Origin: Micromonospora sicca
GTDB taxonomy: Bacteria > Actinomycetota > Actinomycetes > Mycobacteriales > Micromonosporaceae
DNA: 37,367 nucleotides
Direction of reading: 5' to 3'
Assembly: GCF_003172935.1 (NCBI RefSeq)
Contig: NZ_QGKS01000251.1
Coordinates: 1 to 37,367 of the forward strand
The number at the start of each line of letters is the position of its first letter. Positions within the stretch are counted from its first letter, which is position 1. The translations under genes and the position numbers were made by a program. Of this stretch, positions 8,282-18,100 are shown piece by piece. The notes beneath the pieces were generated by a model. That model saw nothing but the letters and a program-made list of their open reading frames with translations. It made no database searches and had not been told where the DNA came from.

Positions 8282-8673
8282 TGACCACCCGACCCGGTCC
8301 GCACGCGCGCCTGACCGGCGGGCTGCTGCTCTGGTACGGCGTGCTCGGCGGCGCGGTGGCCTGGGGGGTGCACGTGTTCGCCGCCTGGGGCCTGGACGAG
8401 CTCGCCTGCGCCGCCGGCTCCGAGCGCGTCGCCGCCGTACCGCTCTGGCAGGCGGTCGGGCTCGCGGTGGTGATCCCGGCCCTGTTCACCGTGGGGTCGC
8501 TGCTGGTCGCCGCGCTGGTGTGGCGGCGGACCCGGCGGGCCGGCGAGGACGACCGGGCGTTCGGCCGGTCCCGGATGCTCGCCGTGGTCGGCGTCTGGTC
8601 CAACCTCCTGTTCCTGGCCATCATCGTGCTCGGCGGGGTCGCCGTGCTGGTGCTGCCGCCATGTCAGGGCTGA
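8281..8673 (+). CDS. Small three-helix membrane protein of the oxidase cluster, function unknown
   Basis: 130 residues; the ATG shares one base with the ctaE stop and the 3' end overlaps ctaG by 13 bp, so it sits firmly within the oxidase operon. Three hydrophobic segments (about 11-36, 57-81 and 100-125) are separated by short polar loops; WGVHVFAAWGLDELAC and a terminal PPC are the only distinctive parts. No haem or copper motif is present apart from an isolated His31. Position and topology resemble the small subunit IV of some caa3/bo3 oxidases, but the sequence does not let me claim that. An assembly or accessory role is inferred from context only. Confidence 0.72.
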   Translation: MTTRPGPHARLTGGLLLWYGVLGGAVAWGVHVFAAWGLDELACAAGSERVAAVPLWQAVGLAVVIPALFTVGSLLVAALVWRRTRRAGEDDRAFGRSRMLAVVGVWSNLLFLAIIVLGGVAVLVLPPCQG

Positions 8674-9575
8674 CCGCGTACCGGGCCCACCAGCCCGGTC
8701 AGGATCCGGTGGCCGAGGGCCTGCTGACCATGCTCGCGGTGGTCACGCTCTGCCTGCTGGTGGCCGGCTACGGGCGGGGCGTCCACGAGCTGTGGGCCCG
8801 GCGCGGCGTCGGGCGGGTCGTGCCCGGCTGGCGGGTCGCCGCGTTCGGCGTCGGGGTGCTGACGGTGCTCGCCGCCGACCAGGGTCCGGTGCACGAGCTG
8901 GCCGAGTCCTCGTTCGCCGGGCACATGGCGCAGCACATGCTGCTCCTGCTGGTGGCGGGGCCGCTGCTGGCGGCCGGCGCGGCGGGGCTGCCGCTGAGCC
9001 TGGCCGCCCCGGCGCCGCTGCGCCGGCTGCTGGTCCGATGGCGGGTGGCGCCGGCCGTGCGCCGGTTGCGCCGCCCCGCCGCGTACGCCCTGCTGGCCGG
9101 GGGCGGACAGACCGTGGTGCTGTGGTTCTGGCACCTGCCGGGGCCGTACGCCGCCGCGGTGGACCGGCCCGCCGTGCACGCCGCCGAGCACCTCGCCCTG
9201 CTGGCGGCGGCCTGGCTGTTCTGGGTGCCGGTGGTGGGCCCGCCGCGCCACCGCGCGCCCGCCCCGGTGACGGTGCTGCTGCTGGCCGGCGCCATGTTGC
9301 CGGCCTCGGCGCTCGGTGCGGTGCTCACCTTCGCCCCGGCCCCGGTCTATCCCGACCGGATGTTCGGCGCCGATCCGCTGGCCGACCAGCAGCTGGCCGG
9401 CCTGCTGATGTGGGCGCCGATGGACCTGGTCGTGCTGGTCGTGGCGCTGACCGTGTTCCTGCGCTGGCTGCTGCGCATGGACCGCGACCGGCCCGACGCC
9501 CTGATCGGTGGCCCGGTGCGCCGCGGCGGCGGCCCGGTGGCGACCGGGCCTGGAACGGAAGGGATGGTGCGATGA
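8661..9575 (+). CDS. ctaG: CtaG-type cytochrome c oxidase assembly protein (caa3_CtaG family)
   Basis: 304 residues and about seven membrane helices. Conserved features are FAGHMAQHMLLLLVAGPLL near residue 90 with paired histidines, VVLWFWHLPGPYAAAVD, VHAAEHLALLAAAWLFWVPV, and DQQLAGLLMWAPMDLV near the C-terminus. These are typical of the caa3_CtaG family, which is distinct from the Cox11-type CtaG and is thought to help insert copper into the oxidase. The true start is the ATG at 8661, inside the end of the previous gene. Its ATGA overlap with the next gene (9572) couples it to a cytochrome c. Confidence 0.9.
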   Translation: MSGLTAYRAHQPGQDPVAEGLLTMLAVVTLCLLVAGYGRGVHELWARRGVGRVVPGWRVAAFGVGVLTVLAADQGPVHELAESSFAGHMAQHMLLLLVAGPLLAAGAAGLPLSLAAPAPLRRLLVRWRVAPAVRRLRRPAAYALLAGGGQTVVLWFWHLPGPYAAAVDRPAVHAAEHLALLAAAWLFWVPVVGPPRHRAPAPVTVLLLAGAMLPASALGAVLTFAPAPVYPDRMFGADPLADQQLAGLLMWAPMDLVVLVVALTVFLRWLLRMDRDRPDALIGGPVRRGGGPVATGPGTEGMVR

Positions 9576-9964
9576 AGCTGCCCGCTCGGAGCTGGGCGTT
9601 CGGGGTGGCGCTGACGGTGCTGTCGGTCGCCGCGGTCACCGGATGCGCCTCGGCGGCGCCACCACCGCCGCCCGAGGTGCGTGAGGGACGGCCGGACCGG
9701 GGCGCGGAGCTGATCGCCCAGTACGGCTGCGGGTCGTGCCACACCATCCCCGGCGTCAGCCGCGCCGACGGCCTGGTCGGGCCGCCGCTGACCCGGTTCG
9801 GCGCCCGCTCGTACATCGCCGGTCAGCTGCCCAACAACGCCGACAACCTGCGCCGGTGGATCGCCGACCCGCAGGCGGTCGAGCCGGGCACCGCCATGCC
9901 GAAGCTGGGTGTCACCGCCATCGACGCGCAGGACATCGCCGCCTACCTGTACACCCTGGACTGA
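9572..9964 (+). CDS. Monohaem cytochrome c lipoprotein
   Basis: 130 residues. A signal peptide ends in the lipobox VTGC (Cys25), followed by a Pro-rich linker and a class I cytochrome c domain with CGSCH at 53-57 and Met109 (GTAMPKLG) as probable sixth ligand. The domain closely resembles the C-terminal domain fused to CoxB: both share VGPxL, PNxAxxLxxWIAxxQxVxPGxAMP and a terminal AYLxxLx. It therefore looks like a duplicate of that module. Likely role: membrane-anchored electron carrier between the bc complex encoded downstream and the oxidase. The start codon overlaps the ctaG stop (ATGA). Confidence 0.92.
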   Translation: MKLPARSWAFGVALTVLSVAAVTGCASAAPPPPPEVREGRPDRGAELIAQYGCGSCHTIPGVSRADGLVGPPLTRFGARSYIAGQLPNNADNLRRWIADPQAVEPGTAMPKLGVTAIDAQDIAAYLYTLD

Positions 9965-9967
9965 CCG

Positions 9968-10765
9968 ATGCGGCGACCACGAGCGGCGACGGTCCGGCCC
10001 TTGCTGCATCCGCGCCGGGCCCTCGCGGTGGGCGCGGCGCTGGTGCTCGCCGCGGGACCGGTGGCCCTTGTCCCCGCACGGTCACCGGCGGCCTCGGCGC
10101 CCCCGGCCGCCGCCGCGCCGGCCGCCGGCGACCGCGGCACCCAGCTCTACCTGGAGCACTGCGCGAGCTGCCACGGCGAGCGGGGACAGGGTGCCCAGCG
10201 GGGGCCGTCCCTGGTCGGCGTCGGCCCCGCCTCGGTGGACTTCCAGCTCTCGACCGGACGGATGCCGGTCTCGCGCGAGGTGCAGCAGGCACGCCGCGGG
10301 GAACCGGTGTTCTCGGCCGCGGACATCTCGGCGCTGGTCGACCACGTCGCCAGCTTCGGCGGCGGGGGGCCGCGGATTCCCCGGGTCGCGCCGGGCCACC
10401 TGGGCTCCGGCCGGGAGATCTTCGCCGCCAACTGTGCACCCTGCCACGGGGCGACCGGCGCGGGCGCCGCGCTGACCAACGGCTGGACCGCGCCGCCCCT
10501 GTACGACAGCACCCCAGTGCAGGTGGCGGAGGCGGTCCGGGTCGGTCCCGGCCTGATGCCGGTCTTCCCCAGCCAGGTGCTCGACGACCGGCAGGTCGAC
10601 GACCTGGCCGCCTACGTGCAGCGGTTGCGCGGCGAGCGGCTGGACCGGGGCGGCAACCCGCTCGGCCGGCTGGGCCCGCTCGCCGAGGGTCTGGTCGCCT
10701 GGCTGGCCGCGCTGGGTCTGCTGGTGGCCGCCGCCCGGTGGCTGGGCCGGAGGGCGGGAGAGTGA
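9968..10765 (+). CDS. qcrC: Dihaem cytochrome c, QcrC-type subunit of the bc complex
   Basis: 265 residues. A signal/anchor region (about 18-38) is followed by an Ala/Pro linker, a first cytochrome c fold with CASCH at 65-69, and a second with CAPCH at 156-160. A C-terminal membrane helix (about 235-257) ends in RRAGE-like positive residues. This matches actinobacterial QcrC: two haem-c domains held by a C-terminal helix, replacing cytochrome c1. Gene order with Rieske and cytochrome b downstream supports it. It begins 3 bp after the monohaem cytochrome and overlaps qcrA by 4 bp. Confidence 0.92.
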   Translation: MRRPRAATVRPLLHPRRALAVGAALVLAAGPVALVPARSPAASAPPAAAAPAAGDRGTQLYLEHCASCHGERGQGAQRGPSLVGVGPASVDFQLSTGRMPVSREVQQARRGEPVFSAADISALVDHVASFGGGGPRIPRVAPGHLGSGREIFAANCAPCHGATGAGAALTNGWTAPPLYDSTPVQVAEAVRVGPGLMPVFPSQVLDDRQVDDLAAYVQRLRGERLDRGGNPLGRLGPLAEGLVAWLAALGLLVAAARWLGRRAGE

Positions 10766-11625
10766 GCGCCCGGGGTCCGTCGGCGACCGAGCGGGCGGCG
10801 AGCCGCCGGATCGTCGCCGCGTTCGGCGCCAGCGCCGCCGGGGCGGTGGGCTTCGCGGTGACGTACGCCCAGGGCGGCAACACCCGGTGGGAGGGCGCCT
10901 GCCTCGCGGTGGCCTTCGCCGGGCTGGCCGTGGGCCTGGCCGTCTGGGCGCGACGGCTCGTGCCGGTCGGCGGGTACGTCGAGGAACACGAGGGCTTCAC
11001 GCCACCTCCGACAGAGCAGGCGATGACCGCCGCCGAGCTGACCGCGCCGGACAGTCCGGTCCGCCGGCGCGGCCTGCTCGCCGCGCTCGGGCTGGCGCTA
11101 ACCGCGCTCGGCGCCGCGGCGCTGTTCCCGCTGCGCTCCCTGCTGCCGTTCGACCGGGCCCGGCCGGAGCGGGCGCTCAAGGACACCCCGTGGGGGCCCG
11201 GCGTACGGCTGGTCGACGCCGCCGGACGGCCGGTGCGGCCGCAGGACGTGCCCGCCGACAGCATGGTCGCGGTCTTCCCCGAGGGCCACGTCGACACCGG
11301 GGACGCTCCCGCCTTCGCGGTACGCCTCGAACCCCGACGCTTCTCCCGGCCGCCCGCCGGCGGCCACCTCGACGGTCTCGTCGTCTGGTCGCTGCTCTGC
11401 ACGCACGCCGGCTGTCCGGTCCGCACCTACCTCAAGGGCACCGCACGCGTGCTCTGTCCCTGCCACCAGTCCTCGTTCGACCTGCTGGCGGGCGCCCGGC
11501 CGGTGGCCGGCCCGGCGGCCCGGGCGCTGCCCGGCCTGCCGATCGAGGAAGGCCCGGACGGGTTCCTCCACGCCACCGGCGACTTCACCGCCCCGCCCGG
11601 CGCCGGCTTCTGGGACTCGCCGTGA
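10762..11625 (+). CDS. qcrA: Rieske iron-sulfur protein of the cytochrome bc complex
   Basis: 287 residues from a GTG at 10762 (GTGA overlap with qcrC). Three hydrophobic segments are visible (about 18-36, 45-63 and 103-125), the long N-terminal form typical of actinobacterial QcrA. The C-terminal Rieske domain has both cluster-binding boxes: CTHAGC (Cys213, His215, with Cys218 available for the stabilising disulfide) and CPCHQSSF (Cys232, Cys234 as disulfide partner or ligand, His235). The [2Fe-2S] protein takes one electron from quinol at the Qo site and passes it to the haem-c subunit. It overlaps qcrB by 4 bp. Confidence 0.95.
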   Translation: MSARGPSATERAASRRIVAAFGASAAGAVGFAVTYAQGGNTRWEGACLAVAFAGLAVGLAVWARRLVPVGGYVEEHEGFTPPPTEQAMTAAELTAPDSPVRRRGLLAALGLALTALGAAALFPLRSLLPFDRARPERALKDTPWGPGVRLVDAAGRPVRPQDVPADSMVAVFPEGHVDTGDAPAFAVRLEPRRFSRPPAGGHLDGLVVWSLLCTHAGCPVRTYLKGTARVLCPCHQSSFDLLAGARPVAGPAARALPGLPIEEGPDGFLHATGDFTAPPGAGFWDSP

Positions 11626-13394
11626 TCACCGACCGGCTGGCCCGGGCGCTGGACGACCGGCTGCGGCTCTCCCCGATCGCCCGCCGGGCGATGGCGAAGG
11701 TCTTCCCCGACCACTGGTCGTTCATGCTGGGCGAGCTCGCGCTCTACTCGTTCGTGGCGCTGCTCCTCACCGGCGTCTACCTCACCTTCTTCTTCGACGC
11801 CAGCAACGCGGACCGGGTCTACCACGGCGAGTACGCGCCCCTGGAGGGCCGCACCACGTCCGCCGCGTACGCCTCCACCGTGCGGCTGAGCTGGGACGTC
11901 CGGGCCGGCCTGCTGATCCGGCAGACCCACCACTGGGCGGCGCTGGTCTTCGTCGCGGCGATCGTCCTGCACCTGGCCCGGATCTTCTTCACCGGGGCGT
12001 TCCGCAAACCCCGCGAGCTCAACTTTCTGATCGGCGTGACCATGCTGACCCTCGCCCTGGCCAACGGGTTCACCGGCTACTCCCTGCCGGACGACCTGCT
12101 CTCCGGCGTGGGCCTGCGGATCCTCACCTCGGTGGTGCAGTCGATCCCCCTGGTCGGGGCGTGGCTGGCCGCCCTGGCCCTGGGTGGGGAGTTCCCCTCC
12201 GACGCGATGATCCCCCGGATGTTCGTCACCCACGTCCTGCTCGTGCCGGCGGTCCTGGTCGCCCTGATCTCACTGCACCTGGGCATCCTGGTGCGGCAGA
12301 AGCACAGCCAGTTCCCCGGACCGGGGCGCACCGAACACAACCTGGTCGGCTCCCGGCTGTGGCCGAGCTACACGCTGCGCTCGCTCGCCCTCTTCGCCTG
12401 GCTGCTGGCGGTGCTGTTCGCCCTCGGCGGCCTGGTCCAGATCAACCCGGTCTGGCTCTACGGCCCGTTCGAACCGGCCCAGGCCACCTCACCCGCGCAG
12501 CCCGACTGGTACGTCGCCTGGGGCGACGGCGCCCTGCGCCTCTTCCCGTCCTGGGAGTTCCGGATCGCCGGGCACCTGGTGCCGGCCGCGTTCTTCCCCG
12601 GCGTGGTGCTCGGCGGGGTGACCTTCCTCGCCCTGTACGCCTGGCCGTTCGCCGAGCGGCTCCGGACCGGGGACCGCCGGCAGCACCACCTGCTCGACCG
12701 GCCCCGCGACCACCCGGTCCGCCTCGGCGTCGGGGTCGGCGCGCTGACCTTCTACGCGGTGCTGACGGTCGCCGCGGGGGACGACATCATCGCCCGGCTG
12801 ATCCGGGTGCCCGTCTACGACCTGCTGTCGCTGTTCCGGGTGCTGGTGTTCGTCCTGCCGTTGCTCGCCGGGCTGGTCGCGTTCCTGGTCGCGCGGGCGC
12901 TGCGGCGCGGCGACGCCGCCGGTGTCGGCGAGCTCACCCGGGCGGACCTGCGCCGGGCCGCACACCGCTCGGTCCGGCCGCCCGAAGCCGATTCCGGTGA
13001 GTCGGAGACGCCCGCCCGGGACCGGCCGGGAGAGCGGATCGAGCTGTGGCCGGAGGGCGACCTGTGGCGGTGGCGCTACCGGGACGAGGACCGGCAGGTC
13101 GTGTTCCCCGGTAGCCGGGCGGTGCGGTCGGAGGAGGAGGCAGCCTCGGCGGCCCGGCTCGCGTACCCCGGGGTGGACCGGGTCGTGGTGCCCGGACCGC
13201 CCCCGGCCCCGCCGCCCGGTCCGGTCCGCGTCGCCCTGCGGCGGTGGGGCCGGGCGGCGGCCGCGGGGTCGCTGCTGCTCGCGGCCCTCCTGGACCGCCG
13301 ACGGGACCGGCGGCGACAGGAGCGTGAGCGGGCGGAGCAGGCGTCATCGCCGGAGGCCGCGGACCGGGCGTCGACCGGTGGCGGGCGGACATGA
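11622..13394 (+). CDS. qcrB: Cytochrome b subunit of bc complex with unusual C-terminal extension
   Basis: 590 residues from a GTG at 11622. The b core has two bis-histidine haem sites: His103/104 with His117 (THHWAALVFVAAIVLH) and His204 with His219. PDWY at 294-297 corresponds to the PEWY Qo-site motif, and hydrophobic helices continue to about residue 425. The tail is unusual. After a charged linker, residues 471-525 (RIELWPEGDLWRWRYRDEDR and following) look like a DUF1508/YegP-type small domain, then a Pro-rich stretch and a short hydrophobic Ala/Leu segment (about 545-557) with a very basic end. Oxidises quinol and transfers electrons to QcrA. The stop overlaps an upstream ATG of the next gene. 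Confidence 0.93.
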   Translation: MITDRLARALDDRLRLSPIARRAMAKVFPDHWSFMLGELALYSFVALLLTGVYLTFFFDASNADRVYHGEYAPLEGRTTSAAYASTVRLSWDVRAGLLIRQTHHWAALVFVAAIVLHLARIFFTGAFRKPRELNFLIGVTMLTLALANGFTGYSLPDDLLSGVGLRILTSVVQSIPLVGAWLAALALGGEFPSDAMIPRMFVTHVLLVPAVLVALISLHLGILVRQKHSQFPGPGRTEHNLVGSRLWPSYTLRSLALFAWLLAVLFALGGLVQINPVWLYGPFEPAQATSPAQPDWYVAWGDGALRLFPSWEFRIAGHLVPAAFFPGVVLGGVTFLALYAWPFAERLRTGDRRQHHLLDRPRDHPVRLGVGVGALTFYAVLTVAAGDDIIARLIRVPVYDLLSLFRVLVFVLPLLAGLVAFLVARALRRGDAAGVGELTRADLRRAAHRSVRPPEADSGESETPARDRPGERIELWPEGDLWRWRYRDEDRQVVFPGSRAVRSEEEAASAARLAYPGVDRVVVPGPPPAPPPGPVRVALRRWGRAAAAGSLLLAALLDRRRDRRRQERERAEQASSPEAADRASTGGGRT

Positions 13395-13414
13395 GACTTC
13401 AGGAGATCCAGATC

Positions 13415-13420
13415 AGGAGG
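13415..13420 (+). promoter_or_regulatory. Ribosome-binding site deciding the start of the pyruvate oxidase-like gene
   Basis: A perfect AGGAGG lies 6 nt upstream of an in-frame GTG at 13427. The alternative ATG at 13391 overlaps the qcrB stop but has no such site. I therefore place the start at 13427, although coupled translation from 13391 remains possible and would add 12 residues. Confidence 0.6.
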
Positions 13421-13426
13421 CGTGAG

Positions 13427-15193
13427 GTGCAGGAGATCGTGGGCGAGAGCCTGGCCCGGCGGCTGGTGGAATGGGGCGTCGACACCGTCTTCGGGCTGCC
13501 CGGTGACGGCATCAACGGCCTGATGGAGGGTTTCCGCCGGCAGCGGGAGAAGCTGAAGTTCGTGCTGGTGCACCACGAGGAGGCGGCCGCCTTCATGGCC
13601 ACCGGCTACGCCAAGGCCACCGGGCGGCTCGGCGTCTGCGCCGCCACCTCCGGCCCGGGCGCCATCCACCTGCTCAACGGGCTGTACGACGCCAAGCTCG
13701 ACCACGTGCCGGTGCTGGCCGTCACCGGCATGCAGGAGAGTTCGGTGCTGGGCTCGCACTATCAGCAGGAGGTGCACACCACGCTGCTCTACCAGGACGT
13801 GGCGGCCTACAACCTGATGGTCACCAACCCACAGCAGATGCCCGGGGTGGTCGACATCGCCATCCGCCACGCCCTGGCCGAGCGGACCGTCGCGCACCTG
13901 ACCTTCCCGAACGACGTGCAGGTCGCCCTGGCCGGCGACGACCCGTACCGGCACGTCAGCCCGGGGGAGCCGCCGATGAGCAGCCCCGTGCTGAGGCAAC
14001 CTCCGGTGCCGGCGGCGCAGGCCGACCTGGCCCGGGCGGCGGAGGTGCTCAACGGCGGGAAGAAGATCGCGATGCTGGTCGGGGTGGGGGCGCGCGGCGC
14101 CCGCGACGAGGTGCTCGCCGTGGCGGAGGCGCTGGCCAGCCCGATCGTCAAGACCCTGCCCGGCAAGCTGGTGGTGCCGGACGACCACCCGCTCACCACC
14201 GGTGGCCTCGGCCTGCTCGGCACCAGGCCGAGCGAGGAGCTGATGGAGGAGTGCGACACCCTGCTGATGGTCGGCACCTCCTTCCCGTACGGGAAGTACC
14301 TGCCGTCACCCGGGCAGGCGCGGGTGGTGCAGATCGACATCGACGCCAGCCTGATCGGCCTGCGGCTGCCGGTGGACGCGGCGGTCAACGCCGACGCGCG
14401 GCTCGCGCTGCAGCAGCTGCTGCCGATGCTCCAGGCCCGCACCGACCGGTCGTTCCTCACCAGGTACCAGCAGGAGCGGGACAGGTGGCGCTCGGACATG
14501 GTCGCCCTGCAGGATCCGACCCGCGACCCGATCGCCCCGCAGTACCTGATCAGCTGCGTGGACGAGGCGGCCACCTCGGACGCCATCCTGACCTGCGACT
14601 CCGGCACCATCGCCACCTGGGCCGCGCGGCACTGGACGATCCGCGGCGGCCGGGAGTTCTACCTCTCCGGCAACCTGGCGACCATGGCGCCCGGGCTGCC
14701 GTACGCGATCGCGATCCAGCACGCGTACCCGGGCCGGCAGGTGATCGCGTTCGTCGGGGACGGGGGGTTCGCCATGCTGATGGCCGAGTTCCTCACCGCC
14801 GTGCGGCACAACCTGCCGATCAAGGTGGTCGTCAACAACAACAACTCCTACGGCCAGATCCTCTGGGAGCAGATCCTCCTCGGCTACCCCGAGTACGCGG
14901 TACGGCACCGGCAGCCGGAGGCGGACTTCGCCGCCTGGGCGCGGGCCTGCGGCGGGTACGGCGCCAAGGTCACCGACCCGAAGGCGCTGCCCGGGGCGAT
15001 CCGGGAGGCCCTCGCGCACCCCGGCCCGGCGCTGGTCGACTGCGACGTCAACCCGAACGAGCCGCCGATGCCCGGCAAGGTGCGGTACGACCAGGCGAAG
15101 AACTTCATCGAGGCGTTCCTGCGCGGCCAGCCGCACCGGACGAGCACGTTTGCGACGGTGGCCCGCGACAAGATCAACGAGCTGCGGTCATGA
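13427..15193 (+). CDS. ThDP-dependent enzyme, pyruvate oxidase / pyruvate:quinone oxidoreductase (PoxB-like)
   Basis: 588 residues from the GTG at 13427 (600 if from 13391). The three ThDP-enzyme domains are in order. The PYR domain has the catalytic glutamate in VLVHHEEAAAFMATGYAK, then SGPGAIHLLNGLYDAK. A central domain carries GVGARGARDEVL and QIDIDASLIGLR. The PP domain has the Mg/ThDP motif VAFVGDGGF-type (AFVGDGGFAMLMAEF) ending in VVNNNNSYGQILWEQ. The PoxB branch converts pyruvate to acetate and CO2 and gives electrons to quinone through FAD. This fits its place right after the quinol-oxidising bc genes, but acetolactate synthase-like or other 2-oxoacid activities cannot be excluded. 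ATGA overlap with the next gene. Confidence 0.85.
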   Translation: MQEIVGESLARRLVEWGVDTVFGLPGDGINGLMEGFRRQREKLKFVLVHHEEAAAFMATGYAKATGRLGVCAATSGPGAIHLLNGLYDAKLDHVPVLAVTGMQESSVLGSHYQQEVHTTLLYQDVAAYNLMVTNPQQMPGVVDIAIRHALAERTVAHLTFPNDVQVALAGDDPYRHVSPGEPPMSSPVLRQPPVPAAQADLARAAEVLNGGKKIAMLVGVGARGARDEVLAVAEALASPIVKTLPGKLVVPDDHPLTTGGLGLLGTRPSEELMEECDTLLMVGTSFPYGKYLPSPGQARVVQIDIDASLIGLRLPVDAAVNADARLALQQLLPMLQARTDRSFLTRYQQERDRWRSDMVALQDPTRDPIAPQYLISCVDEAATSDAILTCDSGTIATWAARHWTIRGGREFYLSGNLATMAPGLPYAIAIQHAYPGRQVIAFVGDGGFAMLMAEFLTAVRHNLPIKVVVNNNNSYGQILWEQILLGYPEYAVRHRQPEADFAAWARACGGYGAKVTDPKALPGAIREALAHPGPALVDCDVNPNEPPMPGKVRYDQAKNFIEAFLRGQPHRTSTFATVARDKINELRS

Positions 15194-18100
15194 GCGAGCG
15201 AACCAGCGTGGTGTCCCTGCCGGAGCCGGTGCTGCGCCCGCCCGAGCCGGCCGGCGACATCGACCTGGCCGCGCTCGCCGCGGACCTGCGGGCCGAGGTG
15301 GACGGGGAGGTGCGCTTCGACGCCGGCTCCCGGGCGGCGTACGCCGCCGGTGGCTCCAACTACCGGGAGGTGCCGCTCGGCCTGGTGGTGCCCCGTACCG
15401 TCGAGGCGGTGGTGGCGGCGATCGCCACCTGTCGGCGGCACGGGGCACCGGTGCTCTCCCGGGGCGGCGGCACCAGCCTGGCCGGGCAGGTCACCAACGT
15501 GGCGGTGATCATCGACTGGTCGAAGTACTGCAACCGGTTGCTGGAGGTCGACCGGGAGGCGCGGACCTGCCTGGTCGAGCCGGGCATCGTGCTCGACACG
15601 CTCAACGACCTGCTGGCACCGGAGGGGCTGGAGTTCGGGCCGCGGCCGTCCACCCACGACCACTGCACCATCGGTGGGATGATCGGCAACAACTCGTGCG
15701 GGTCGGCCGCCCAGCGCAGCGGCAAGGTGGTCGACAACGTCGTCGACCTGGAGGTGCTGCTCTACGACGGCACCCGGATGTGGGTCGGCGAGACCACCGA
15801 GGAGCGGTACGCCGACATCCAGCGGCGCGGTGGCCGCCCGGCCGAAATCCACCGCCAGTTGCGGACGCTGCGGGACGAGTACCTGGCGGAGATCCGCACC
15901 CGCTACCCGGACATCCCGCGCCGGGTGTCCGGCTACAACCTGGACAGCCTGCTGCCGGAGAAGAACTTCCAGGTGGCGCGGGCGCTGATCGGTTCCGAGG
16001 GCACCCTCGTCACCGTGCTGCGGGCGCGGCTGAGGCTGCTACCGGTGGTCCGGGCCAAGTCGCTGGTGTTCCTGTCCTATCCGGACATCGCCGCCGCGGG
16101 CGACGACGTACCCCGGATCCTGCCGTACGGCCCGGTCGCGCTCGAGGGCATCGACGACAAACTGATCAACTTCGAGAAGCGCAAGCACCTGCATCCGGAG
16201 GCCCTGCACAAGCTGCCGGAGCGCGGCGCCTGGCTGATGGTGCAGCTGGGCGGCGACACCGTCGAGGAGGCGAACGCCGCCGCCGAGCGGCTGGTGACCG
16301 CGCTGCGCGGCGACGGCGCCACCGGCGTGCACCGGTTCGACGACGAGGCCGACGAGGAGCAGATGTGGCTGCTGCGCGAGTCCGGGCTCGGGGCCACCGC
16401 GCGCGTACCGGAGGAGCCCGACACCTGGGAGGGCTGGGAGGACTCGGCGGTCGCCCCGGACCGGCTGGGCGACTACCTGCGGGACCTCGATCGTCTCTTT
16501 CGGGAGTACGGCTTCGGACAGGCGTCGCTCTACGGACACTTCGGGCAGGGCTGCGTACACACCAGGATTCCGTTCCAGCTGACGACCGCGGACGGGGTAC
16601 GCCAGTTCCGCTCGTTCGTCGAGCGTGCCGCCGACCTGGTGGTGTCCTACGGTGGCTCCTTCTCGGGAGAGCACGGCGACGGGCAGGCCCGTGGCGAATT
16701 GTTGGTGAAGATGTTCGGCGATCGGCTGATCCGCGCGTTCGGGCAGTTCAAGGCGATCTTCGACCCGGACGACCGGATGAATCCGGGCAAGGTGGTCGCC
16801 CCCTACCCGCTGGACAGCCACCTCCGACTCGGCGTCGACTACCACCACGGCGAGGTGGAGACAGAGTTCCGCTACCCCGACGACTCCGGCAGCTTCGGTC
16901 GGGCGGTGCTGCGCTGCGTCGGGGTCGGCACGTGCCGGCGGCAACACGGCGGGGTGATGTGCCCGTCCTACATGGTCACCCGGGAGGAGGAGCACTCCAC
17001 CCGGGGCCGGGCCCGGTTGCTCTTCGAGATGCTCGACGGCACGGCTCGGGGCGGCACCATCGGTGACGGCTGGCGGTCCGAGGCGGTCCGCGACGCCCTC
17101 GACCTCTGCCTGGCCTGCAAGGGCTGCAAGGCGGACTGCCCGGTCAACGTGGACATGGCGACGTACAAGGCGGAGTTCCTGTCCCACCATTACCAGGGCC
17201 GGTTGCGGCCCCGCGCGCACTACTCGATGGGCTGGCTGCCGGCGGCGGCGGTGGCCGCCGGGCGCGCCCCCCGGGTGGTGAACGCGCTGGCCCACGCGCC
17301 CGGCCTGAGCCGGCTGGCCAAGCTGGCCGGCGGGATCGACCAACGCCGGGACGTCCCGGTCTTCGCCGCCGAGCCCTTCCAGCGCTGGCTCGCCCGGCGG
17401 ACGCCCGGTGGGGACGGCTCCCGCGGCGAGGTGCTGCTGTGGCCCGACACCTTCACCAACCACTTCCACCCGGGCGTGGCGCAGGCGGCCGTCGAGGTGC
17501 TGGAGGCGGCCGGCTGGCGGGTACGGGTGCCGGAACAGCCCGTCTGCTGCGGGCTGACCTGGATCTCCACCGGGCAGCTCGGCATCGCCAAGAAGGTGCT
17601 GCGGCGGACCGTCGAGGTGTTGCGACCGCACCTGCGCGCCGGCACCCGGGTGGTGGGTCTCGAACCCTCCTGCACGGCCGTGTTCCGCAGCGACGCCTAC
17701 GAGCTGTTCCCCGCCGACGAGGACGTCACCCGGCTGCGCGAACAGACGGTCACCCTGGCCGAGCTGCTGCACCACCACAGCCCGGGGTGGCGCCCGCCGT
17801 CGCTGCCGGTCCACGGGCTGATCCAGACCCACTGCCACCACCACGCGATCCTCGGCACCGCCGCCGACCGGGCCGTGCTGCGGGACGCCGGGGTGCGGGC
17901 CGACTTCCTCGACTCGGGCTGCTGCGGGTTGGCCGGCAACTTCGGCTTCGAGCAGGGGCACTACGAGGTCTCCGAGGCCTGCGCCGAGCGGGTGCTGCTG
18001 CCGGCCCTGCGGGATGCCGCCGACACCGACGTCATCCTCGCCGACGGCTTCAGCTGCCGTACCCAGGTCGAGCAGGGCGCCTCCGGCGGCCGGACGGCGA

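Noticed and set aside
14251..15189. N-terminal extension of the YdiJ-like frame back to 14251
   Set aside because: The extension overlaps the ThDP enzyme in another frame and has no domain content; the coupled ATG at 15190 is the natural start. The same reasoning applies to long upstream extensions of ctaD, ctaG, qcrA, qcrB, modA, modC and the methyltransferase.
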